A stretch of DNA of 64,000 nt from Mesorhizobium qingshengii (lineage in GTDB: Bacteria; Pseudomonadota; Alphaproteobacteria; Rhizobiales; Rhizobiaceae): assembly GCF_027563465.1 (NCBI RefSeq), contig NZ_JAPFQA010000017.1, positions 58,264 to 122,263 of the forward strand, given 5' to 3'. A program made the position numbers and the translations under genes. Position 1 is the stretch's first letter. Each line of letters starts with the position of its first letter. The notes below the pieces were generated by a model. It did no database searches. It worked only from the letters and a program-made list of their open reading frames with translations, and was not told where the DNA came from. This document shows positions 1-6,242 of this stretch, one piece after another.

Positions 1-617
1 CTGCGCACGTCCATCACGATCATCTTCTCGTGGTTGCGGTTGAACGGCGCGTAGAGCTCGCGCATCACCGCCTCGGTGCCCTCGCTCGAGGTGCCGACGA
101 TGATGCGATCCGGCTTCATGCAATCGGCGACCGCGGAACCCTCCTTGAGGAACTCCGGATTCGAGGCGACGTCGAAGGCGAGGTCCTCGCGACCCCTTTT
201 CTTCAGCGTTTCGGCGATCCTGGCCTTTACCTTTTCGCAGGTGCCGACCGGCACGGTCGACTTGCCGACGACGATCTTGGGCGCGTCCATTTCCCGGCCG
301 ATGGTCTCGGCGACCGCCAGCACATATTTGAGATCGGCCGAACCATCCTCGCCGGGCGGCGTGCCGACCGCGATCATCTGGATCTCGCCATGCCTGACCG
401 CAGCGGCGGCATCAGTGGTGAACTTGATGCGACCTGCGGCGTGGTTCTCCTTGACGAGGCTCTCCAGCCCCGGCTCGAAAATCGGCACGAGACCCTGGTT
501 GAGCCGCTCGACCCGGGCTGCGTCGATGTCGACGCACACCACCTGGTGGCCGACTTCGGCAAGCACCGCCGCCTGCACGAGACCGACATAGCCAATTCCA
601 AACACCGTCAAATTCAT
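1..617 (-). CDS. ugd: UDP-glucose 6-dehydrogenase, N-terminal part (cut by window edge)
   Basis: Oxidises UDP-glucose to UDP-glucuronate with NAD in the cytoplasm, supplying uronic acid for surface polysaccharide. The gene runs leftwards off the window, so about 205 residues are visible. The product starts MNLTVFGIGYVGLVQAAVLAE, written here in parts: a Rossmann GxGYVG motif at residues 7-12, then a VVCVDID strand end and the family-typical GTP and STVPVGT stretches. This is the UDP-glucose/GDP-mannose dehydrogenase family; the GYVGL motif and the exopolysaccharide neighbours favour UDP-glucose. The ATG at 617 fits the family N-terminus exactly. It lies 67 bases downstream of the glycanase gene on the same strand. 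The catalytic Cys lies beyond the window. Confidence 0.85.
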   Translation of the reverse strand, partial: MNLTVFGIGYVGLVQAAVLAEVGHQVVCVDIDAARVERLNQGLVPIFEPGLESLVKENHAAGRIKFTTDAAAAVRHGEIQMIAVGTPPGEDGSADLKYVLAVAETIGREMDAPKIVVGKSTVPVGTCEKVKARIAETLKKRGREDLAFDVASNPEFLKEGSAVADCMKPDRIIVGTSSEGTEAVMRELYAPFNRNHEKMIVMDVR

Positions 618-684
618 TCGGTTTCGTTCCCATTCAAGGCGGCGGACCGTTTTCGGTCCGGCCAGTTCAATTCGACTTTCCCAA

Positions 685-1548
685 CTACTTTACGCTGCAT
701 GCCAGCGATTCCGGAAACTGACAGGGCTCGCCGAGCGCGGTGAAGGCTACGCGCTCGACCTGCAGCGAAAGCTTGCGGCCAGGATCGGCGAACGCACCCA
801 TCCAACCCTTCATCGTGTCGCTGCCCCACAGGCTGAAGAAGATCTTCTGCGCATGGGTGGGCAGCTTCGCCGGATCGGTGATCGTGTTGACCAGCTGGCC
901 ATTGACGTACCAGCGCAAACTGTCCTTCTGCCAAACGAAAGCGTAGTCGTTGAAGGCATTTTCGGTACCGCCCGCGACGTCGACCAGCTTCTCGTTCTTG
1001 CCCTTGCCGTCGATATAGGTGTTGACCTGCACCCTGGAGGTGTCCTTGGTCAGGATCTCGAAGTCGATCTCGTCCCAGGGCTGCTTGTCGGTGGGGCCGA
1101 TATAGGAAAAGAACGCCGCATTGAGACCGGAACCGGTGTCGGTCTTTATCCGCGCCTCATAGGTGCCGTAGCCGAAGCGCTGCTTGGTCTGGATCTCGCC
1201 GCAGACGAAGTCGCGGTCCTTCAGCTTCTGCTTTTCAAAGCCGAGCGACAGCACGCCGTCGGAAAGCTGAACCATGCCCTTCGACCAGGTGCAATTCTGA
1301 TGGCTGCCGTTGTTCCAGCCGTCGGAAACATACCAGCGCGCACGATCGAAGCTTTTGAAATCGTCGACGAATGATGGCGACGTCGGTATGTCCTGGGCAT
1401 GGGAAGAGGTCGTCGACAGGCTGCCGAGAGCGGCGAGCAGAAACGCGCTGATCGACCTCAGCCGCCTGAAGCCGGCTTGCCTGGCCTGAGGCGTGAACGG
1501 CGTCCCGCCGGTTGCGATGGTGGACGTAGCTTTCGGACCCGAATTCAT
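685..1548 (-). CDS. exoK: Secreted endo-beta-1,3-1,4-glycanase, GH16 (ExoK-like)
   Basis: Secreted glycoside hydrolase of family 16, likely to trim succinoglycan-type exopolysaccharide as ExoK does in Sinorhizobium. The 287-residue product has a hydrophobic segment around residues 33-48 and a signal-peptidase-like SHA|QD site near 51. The catalytic GH16 signature DEIDFE has nucleophile E160, helper D162 and acid/base E164. The second in-frame ATG (1548) is chosen because an upstream ATG would add an extra basic extension before the signal peptide. Its place between ugd and exo glycosyltransferase genes supports the role. The family is certain; the exact substrate is inferred. Confidence 0.85.
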   Translation of the reverse strand: MNSGPKATSTIATGGTPFTPQARQAGFRRLRSISAFLLAALGSLSTTSSHAQDIPTSPSFVDDFKSFDRARWYVSDGWNNGSHQNCTWSKGMVQLSDGVLSLGFEKQKLKDRDFVCGEIQTKQRFGYGTYEARIKTDTGSGLNAAFFSYIGPTDKQPWDEIDFEILTKDTSRVQVNTYIDGKGKNEKLVDVAGGTENAFNDYAFVWQKDSLRWYVNGQLVNTITDPAKLPTHAQKIFFSLWGSDTMKGWMGAFADPGRKLSLQVERVAFTALGEPCQFPESLACSVK

Positions 1549-1701
1549 ACCAAACTCACCTTTGTGCTGTGCTTCCCCCAACCCAAAGTCGACATTCGAA
1601 CCGCTCCTGAACGGGCCAACCCTGACCTCCTGCGTGACCCTCCCGAATTGCTTTTCCTGCCTCGCATCAAATCTGTTGCAACAGTTCCCGAGCCTTCACT
1701 C

Positions 1702-2103
1702 TTACGCCCTGCCGGCGCCTGCCGGCTTGGCGAATTCGGCCGGGGTGGCCGAATCGGACGCGCCATCCTCGTGGAAGACCACGTCCAGCGAATGACGGAG
1801 GTCCTTCATCATGCCGTTCTGGCGCGACAGCGCCGCGATGCGGCGCTCGCAGTTCAGGATCGACTCCGTCAGCGCGCTGACCTCGGATGACCGACGGTCG
1901 GAGGCGGAGCCGTTTTCCATCGCCTCGACCAGGAAGGCAGCGTTGGTCGCCTTTGTCCGATAGCGATTCTCAAGTCCGGCTCTCTCGGCCTCGATCTCGG
2001 CCGCGATCTGCTCGAAAAGCCTTGCCAGACGATCGAGCCGCGAACCGTCGGTTTGCCGGTCGCGGGCCGGATCCCTTGATCTGAAGCCGAATATCGAGGC
2101 CAT
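1702..2103 (-). CDS. Small hypothetical protein with predicted coiled coil
   Basis: A 133-residue protein of unknown function. It begins MASIFGFRSRDP and has a central heptad-like, charged helical stretch (about residues 22-105) that suggests a coiled coil. There is no signal peptide or membrane segment. An AGGAACC ribosome-binding-like sequence precedes the ATG. It lies between the ExoK-type glycanase and a glycosyltransferase, all leftward, so it is probably part of the exopolysaccharide transcription unit. Codon bias is normal for the genome, which supports its being real. No function can be assigned. Confidence 0.65.
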   Translation of the reverse strand: MASIFGFRSRDPARDRQTDGSRLDRLARLFEQIAAEIEAERAGLENRYRTKATNAAFLVEAMENGSASDRRSSEVSALTESILNCERRIAALSRQNGMMKDLRHSLDVVFHEDGASDSATPAEFAKPAGAGRA

Positions 2104-2386
2104 GAGTTCAGGTTCCTGTCATCGCCGGCTTCCAGGCCGGGTTTCTGGCCGATCCCCGCGACCGGGGCTCAAGAAATTGCATCGTCCTGCTCCTCTGACG
2201 GGAGAGACATCAGACCAATCCGATCGGGGGCCAGTTCGGTTGGTCGTCTAATTTGCTGCACCGCAACATAGACTGCCATCCCCGGAGCCATGAGGCAACC
2301 ACCCAATTCGTAAACTCATAAATCCGTCCGAAATGGTTTGAACGACCAGCCGGCACTGGCGGACGAACCGGACGCGCCGGAGACCC

Positions 2387-3409
2387 TCAACGCTCCTTGC
2401 CGGGGCTGGTTCCGGCCATCAGAAAACGCAATGGCGGCACATGGCTCCGTTTCGAGGCGAAGCCGGCGCGGCGAAACAGCGACTCGAGCTTGTCGGCGGC
2501 AACGCCACGAACGATGGGAACGAGGTTGGATTGACTGGCCAGCGCATAGGCCGCGGCCGATGCCAGCCCCCGCTCGGCCTTGACGTCGAGGAAATTGCGC
2601 AACCGGTATTTGTCGCGCACGTGCCGCTCGTGCCGCCTCAGCACCGCTTTCGAGCCTTCCGGCAGGCTTTCGATCGCCAGCAACGCCAGGTCCGCATCGG
2701 CCAGGCGCTCCAGGTCCTGCGTCTTGTGACGGCCGCTCAACGAATCAGCGCGGACGATGGCGCCATAGCCGCATGAGCGGATGACCTTGAACCGTGCCCC
2801 GCGGGCGACGGCGCGCGCGTAGAGTTCATAGTCCTCGCCCAGGCGCAAGCTCTCGTCGTAGCGCAACCCGTGGCGGTCGAGGAAGGCACGGCTGATGACA
2901 GGCTTGAGGAAGCCCAGTTCGCCCCTTTGCACCCGTCGCCTGGAGATGTTGCCTTCGACGAAGCGCTCGAAATCGAGGAATTCCGGCTCGGCGGCAAATT
3001 GCGGGGCGACGATTTTCGTCACGTCGCCGGTCGCATCGTCCCGGATGAGCATGATGTTATCCGCCGCGAAATCCCAGTCGGCGCCAGCAAACAGGTTGCG
3101 AAACCGGCCTTCGAGGAAAAAGTCGTCGGCGTCGAGAATGCTGATGAACGGCGACCTTGAACCGGCGATCGCCGCGTTGCGGGCGAAGGAAGGACCGCGA
3201 TTGACATCAAGACGCATCACCGTGAGCCGGCCGCTGCCGTCGTCGGCGGATCGGGCGACTGTCGCGGTGTCGTCGGTGGAAGCATCGTCGACGACGACGA
3301 CCTCCGCCACTTCCGGTTCGCGCAACGCGGACGCGATGGCGACGGCGATTGTCGGCGCCGCGTTGCGGGCCGCGATGATCACGCAGACCTGGGGTTTGGT
3401 CATCGACAT
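2387..3409 (-). CDS. Family 2 glycosyltransferase (ExoO/ExoU-like)
   Basis: A 340-residue GT-A fold inverting glycosyltransferase that probably adds a glucose to the lipid-linked exopolysaccharide repeat unit at the inner membrane face. Visible features are the N-terminal VCVIIAARNAAPTI strand, the VVVVDDASTDDT nucleotide-binding motif (37-48) and the metal-binding ILDADD (91-96), typical of GT2. Two ATGs lie 6 bases apart (3409 and 3403); the first is preceded by GAGAGG. The context of ugd, exoK and exoXYF supports a succinoglycan-type role. Resemblance to ExoO versus ExoU cannot be settled by eye. It is 73 bases downstream of the lasso-cluster nucleotidyltransferase and in the same direction. 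Confidence 0.85.
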   Translation of the reverse strand: MSMTKPQVCVIIAARNAAPTIAVAIASALREPEVAEVVVVDDASTDDTATVARSADDGSGRLTVMRLDVNRGPSFARNAAIAGSRSPFISILDADDFFLEGRFRNLFAGADWDFAADNIMLIRDDATGDVTKIVAPQFAAEPEFLDFERFVEGNISRRRVQRGELGFLKPVISRAFLDRHGLRYDESLRLGEDYELYARAVARGARFKVIRSCGYGAIVRADSLSGRHKTQDLERLADADLALLAIESLPEGSKAVLRRHERHVRDKYRLRNFLDVKAERGLASAAAYALASQSNLVPIVRGVAADKLESLFRRAGFASKRSHVPPLRFLMAGTSPGKER

Positions 3410-3482
3410 GGATTTGCCTCTCGTACAGGTGATACCGACTTGTTTTCGCCCCGTACCCGCTCGATGCCCGATATGTTTTTCA

Positions 3483-4613
3483 TCACTGACTGCCCGGCCG
3501 TTCAAAGATGCGGCGGCTGATGTCGGCGGACGCCGCCCAGCCGGCCTCGGCCAGATAGCGGACTGGCGCACGGCCGCACAATTCCCACAGCACCGTTCGC
3601 CGCTGCGGCCACCGCAAGGACGACAGCCACGGCGCGATGACCATGTTGAGCAGGTCCTCGTTGCCGATGCGTGACAGGATTCGTGTGGCACGCTCCGACA
3701 GAAGCGTGCCGGCGCCGCCGAGCAGTACATCTGCGGCGCGCAGGCCAAGCAGCAGCGTGTCGTCCAGCCCCTGCCTGACCGCTGCGTCAAGCACAAGCTG
3801 TTGATCCGCCTCGTCGAGGCGGCTGGCGCTGGCGCGAACGTCGCAGACATAACCCGCGCAGGGTTCCCGATTGAACAGCGCCTTGGCGACACTGATGCAG
3901 GACAGAAGCAAAGTGTCGGCAGCCGAGGTGAACGGCACCACCGCACCGGCGATCTCGAGCTGTCGCTTGCGCCGCAGAAACCCGTCCGCGTCGCGCGGGC
4001 TCGGCGAGCCGGGCTGCTGGAGGCGGTAGTGAAGATCGACCGTGGACGGCCTCGGCCCGACGCCGCGCGTCATATGCTGTTCGCCAAGGAAGCGAACCCA
4101 CCAGACGGAGCGCGACTTGCCGGCGACCTCGTAGCCGATCGAGCGGAGCGCATCACGCGCCGGGAAAAACCCGGCCGGCGAGACCAGAATGTCGACATCG
4201 CCGGAAGGCTTCATGAAATGGTCGTCATAGAGCAGCTGCTGCTGGAACGGGCCTTTGAGGAAGACGAAATCGATCTGCCTGGCGCGCAGCACGTCATGGA
4301 TCGCCATCGAATCCATGATGCAGGACGCATTCATCGAAACCGTCCTCCTGCGGTAGGTGTCCAACCAGTGAAAAAGCTCGGCCGGTCTTTCACCCGCCGG
4401 CGCACGCGACAGGGCCTTGAGGACAAAGGTCGCGACCTTGTTCAACCTGGTAATATCGGCAACATTGGCGACGCCCGGGCCAGGCATCGACATGTCGCCG
4501 GCAGTGGCTCCCGCCCCCGCGAAATACAAGCGCAGGCAAGCCTGTACATAGGCAATCTCGTCGGCACAGTCAGCGGCGCGCAATCGTTCGTATGAACCGT
4601 CCGGCAAGGCCAT
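3483..4613 (-). CDS. Nucleotidyltransferase-fold protein of lasso peptide cluster
   Basis: A 376-residue member of the uncharacterised nucleotidyltransferase family (PF14907 type) that often accompanies lasso-peptide and other RiPP clusters with an HPr-kinase homologue. The signature is the FVFLKGPF strand (117-123) followed by SGDVDILV (137-144), where D139 and D141 would bind metal, with a histidine-containing region after it. The C-terminal part is helical and unrecognised. It is transcribed away from the precursor across a 531-base AT-rich gap. In related kinase-containing lasso pathways such proteins are thought to modify the peptide further, possibly by adding a sugar; that is an inference here. 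It could instead be co-transcribed with the downstream exo glycosyltransferase. Confidence 0.75.
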   Translation of the reverse strand: MALPDGSYERLRAADCADEIAYVQACLRLYFAGAGATAGDMSMPGPGVANVADITRLNKVATFVLKALSRAPAGERPAELFHWLDTYRRRTVSMNASCIMDSMAIHDVLRARQIDFVFLKGPFQQQLLYDDHFMKPSGDVDILVSPAGFFPARDALRSIGYEVAGKSRSVWWVRFLGEQHMTRGVGPRPSTVDLHYRLQQPGSPSPRDADGFLRRKRQLEIAGAVVPFTSAADTLLLSCISVAKALFNREPCAGYVCDVRASASRLDEADQQLVLDAAVRQGLDDTLLLGLRAADVLLGGAGTLLSERATRILSRIGNEDLLNMVIAPWLSSLRWPQRRTVLWELCGRAPVRYLAEAGWAASADISRRIFERPGSQ

Positions 4614-5144
4614 TTAGCGCACAGTCTCCTGAAGAAGCAATTTGCTCGCCGCCTATGCTGCAAGTGCGAAGCAAGCATCACCAAAAACCTCGATGCGGTA
4701 AAGCCTTTCCTTTTGCAGTGCGGAATTTTACCTTTTTTGCAGCGCGGAGTCCTGCAACCATAGCGTTTGCCTCACGATCTGAAAGGCCGCGAGATCGCGG
4801 TTGGGATATCACCCTTGCCAAGGCGTTTCAGCCGACCTTTGCCAGTTGAAACTCCTTTTTTAGCAATGCCTAAATAGAAGGCGCTCGGGCAAATATTTTA
4901 TGCAAGCAAAATCAAATGCTTAAAGAATCACCATCGACATAGCGCCGACGCACAAGGATTCAGCTTGAAAGATGTCAGGTTTTAGGCATCTCTTACACGT
5001 ATCGCGACGCCCGCAACCCGTAATTGATTAACGCCTGGTAAATCAGACTTGACTCATAAATGCTGCCATGCAGCTATTGCGCTGCAGCATGAGAAGTGCT
5101 GACGGCACTCGACAGGCCGTTTCCAGTCCTTATTGGAGAGTAAA
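4614..5144. other. Divergent AT-rich intergenic region of the lasso cluster
   Basis: This 531-base gap separates the leftward nucleotidyltransferase gene from the rightward precursor gene. Base composition is clearly richer in A+T than the flanking genes, with many short A and T runs between 4700 and 5000. No open frame here shows the codon bias of the genome. It should hold promoters in both directions. The candidate promoter and inverted repeat near the precursor are listed separately. Confidence 0.6.
5048..5090 (+). promoter_or_regulatory. Candidate promoter with overlapping inverted repeat before lasso precursor
   Basis: CTTGACT at 5048-5054 matches the alphaproteobacterial sigma-70 -35 element. 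The -10 is weak: AGCTAT or CTATTG lies 17-20 bases on. An inverted repeat TGCAGC-tattgc-GCTGCA (5069-5086), flanked by a further ATGCTGC/GCAGCAT pairing, overlaps the -10. It could be an operator or a 5' mRNA hairpin. This is a pattern match only. Confidence 0.3.
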
Positions 5145-5297
5145 ATGGAACAGAATGTTGAAAAGCATGAATACGAAACGCCAAGCCTGACGGTACATGG
5201 TTCGATTGAAACCATCACCCAGGGCGGCGGCGGCAGCACGGCGATCGATGCATCGTTCCCCGCGCATACGCCGATCGGCGACCTGACGTTCTCCTGA
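5145..5297 (+). CDS. Lasso peptide precursor (leader 26 + core 24 residues)
   Basis: A 50-residue precursor. The leader (1-26) carries Y10, P13, L15, G19 and T25, an exact fit to the lasso leader pattern Y-x2-P-x-L-x3-G-x5-T-x, in which the Thr is the penultimate leader residue. The core (27-50) starts GGGGSTAID and ends GDLTFS. Gly at core position 1 and Asp at position 9 fit a nine-residue macrolactam ring, leaving a 15-residue loop and tail. The C-terminal Ser50 is the position phosphorylated in kinase-containing lasso systems. Start: ATG 8 bases after TTGGAGAG. Processing genes follow on the same strand after two hairpins. The core sequence was not recognised as a known lasso peptide. Confidence 0.93.
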   Translation: MEQNVEKHEYETPSLTVHGSIETITQGGGGSTAIDASFPAHTPIGDLTFS

Positions 5298-5312
5298 GCC
5301 TATCACAGTTTT

Positions 5313-5338
5313 CCAGAGTGACGACGTTGGGACTCTGG
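5313..5338 (+). terminator. Hairpin 1 after lasso precursor
   Basis: Inverted repeat CCAGAGT...ACTCTGG (7-bp arms, 12-base loop) begins 16 bases after the precursor stop. The sequence then runs into GAC GCAAAAAAAT rather than a T-run, so on the plus strand it is more likely to stabilise or attenuate the precursor mRNA than to terminate it fully. Confidence 0.45.
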
Positions 5339-5354
5339 ACGCAAAAAAATAAGA

Positions 5355-5381
5355 GAGTCGGGGGCTAAAAACCTCCGACTC
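5355..5381 (+). terminator. Hairpin 2 between precursor and B1
   Basis: Inverted repeat GAGTCGG...CCGACTC with a 13-base loop, extended by partly paired G and C flanks. It lies 51 bases before the B1 start. With hairpin 1 it forms a double structure in a 134-base gap, a usual way to make far more precursor transcript than enzyme transcript in RiPP operons. No plus-strand T-run follows. Confidence 0.45.
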
Positions 5382-5431
5382 CCCCTTCATTGCCTGGAAC
5401 TGTCGAAGCGTAGCGTAAGCGAGGTTTGGGG

Positions 5432-5746
5432 ATGAAACGGAACCCGTCCGACCATGATTTGGCCGACCATGATCTGGTGAGCGCGACCAAGGACGCCGTG
5501 GCTTGCGAGTTCGGCGAGGGCCTGGCGCTGCTCAACCTGAAATCCAACATCTATTACAGCCTGAATGGCGTCGGCGCCTTCATCTGGGACCTGATCCAGG
5601 AGCCGAAGCCGATCGGGGACATCCGCGGCGCCGTGCTTGCGCGCTACAATGTCGAGCCGGCGCGCTGCAAAGCCGACGTCGACGCATTGCTGAAGGGCCT
5701 GGCGGATAACGGGCTTGCGAGGCTGCATCATGAGGAACTTGTCTAG
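5432..5746 (+). CDS. PqqD-like leader recognition protein (lasso B1)
   Basis: A 104-residue RiPP recognition element protein of the PqqD family. It should bind the precursor leader (Y10/P13/L15 region) and hand it to the B2 protease and C cyclase. Family features: an ATKDAVACEFGEGLALLNLKS-type beta region, written here in part, then the conserved Y-x-LN-x-VG-x-x-IWDL motif (YYSLNGVGAFIWDLI), followed by a helical PqqD C-terminus. The ATG at 5432 has GAGG upstream; an in-frame TTG two codons earlier is less likely. B1 and B2 are separate genes here, as in Gram-positive lasso clusters, whereas many proteobacterial clusters fuse them. Confidence 0.9.
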   Translation: MKRNPSDHDLADHDLVSATKDAVACEFGEGLALLNLKSNIYYSLNGVGAFIWDLIQEPKPIGDIRGAVLARYNVEPARCKADVDALLKGLADNGLARLHHEELV

Positions 5747-5747
5747 G

Positions 5748-5790
5748 CAGGTTCCGCAAAAGTGGGCCACGGTTTTGCGACAAGAACCTG
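5748..5790. repeat. Rhizobial palindromic element at B1/B2 junction
   Basis: Nested inverted repeat: outer arms CAGGTTC/GAACCTG, inner arms CGCAAAA/TTTTGCG, around a core of CAAAAGTG...CGGTTTTG. The same core occurs at 37217-37265 with different outer arms. It starts 2 bases after the B1 stop and lies in the region upstream of the B2 reading frame. Dispersed palindromes of this type are common in rhizobial intergenic regions. Confidence 0.7.
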
Positions 5791-5831
5791 CGACAGAAAA
5801 ACGCCCTAAGCATACGAAGCGTCAGCGAGGT

Positions 5832-6242
5832 ATGCTTGGAGTTCTTTCCCTGAGCGGCTCGGAAATGATCTTCCTCGCCCGCTGCCTGCTGGTGGTCACG
5901 GCGGTTCGGCTGGGGCTGACGCTGCTGTCCTACAACCGTGTCCGCAGCCTGGTGACGCGGCTCGAGGCGCGTCAGTGCGCCAGCATGGGCGAACTGCGCC
6001 GTGTCGCATGGGGGGTTGCCGCCGCGGCCCGTTTCGTGCCGCGCGCCACTTGCCTGACCCAGGCGCTTTCAGGCCAGTACATTCTCGCCCGCCAGGGCAA
6101 TGCCTCGAAGATCCGCGTCGGCATCGAACGCGGCACCGGCGAGCAGTTGAAAGCGCATGCCTGGCTGGTCAGCGACAACCATGTCGTCCTCGGCGGATCG
6201 ATCGACGGTTTCGCCCATCTCGTCGACCACGGCAGCCGATGA
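5832..6242 (+). CDS. Lasso leader peptidase, transglutaminase-like (B2)
   Basis: A 136-residue cysteine protease that should cleave the precursor after leader residue 26. Catalytic candidates are Cys74 (RATCLTQAL), His109 (KAHAWL) and Asp115 (VSDNH), the usual B2 triad spacing. The N-terminal LSLSGSEMIFLARCLLVVTA segment is the hydrophobic start typical of B2 proteins, which favours the ATG at 5832. The frame stays open upstream to ATGs at 5730 and 5715, but that extra stretch is encoded by the palindromic repeat and is unlike the family. The stop overlaps the next start (ATGA), implying coupled translation with the cyclase. Confidence 0.85.
   Translation: MLGVLSLSGSEMIFLARCLLVVTAVRLGLTLLSYNRVRSLVTRLEARQCASMGELRRVAWGVAAAARFVPRATCLTQALSGQYILARQGNASKIRVGIERGTGEQLKAHAWLVSDNHVVLGGSIDGFAHLVDHGSR

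Noticed and set aside
2338..2583. 81-codon open frame on the plus strand
   Set aside because: Mostly antisense to the glycosyltransferase end; no ribosome-binding site or motif.
4592..4849. 85-codon open frame on the plus strand
   Set aside because: Overlaps the start of the nucleotidyltransferase gene, lacks genome-like codon bias and has no family features.
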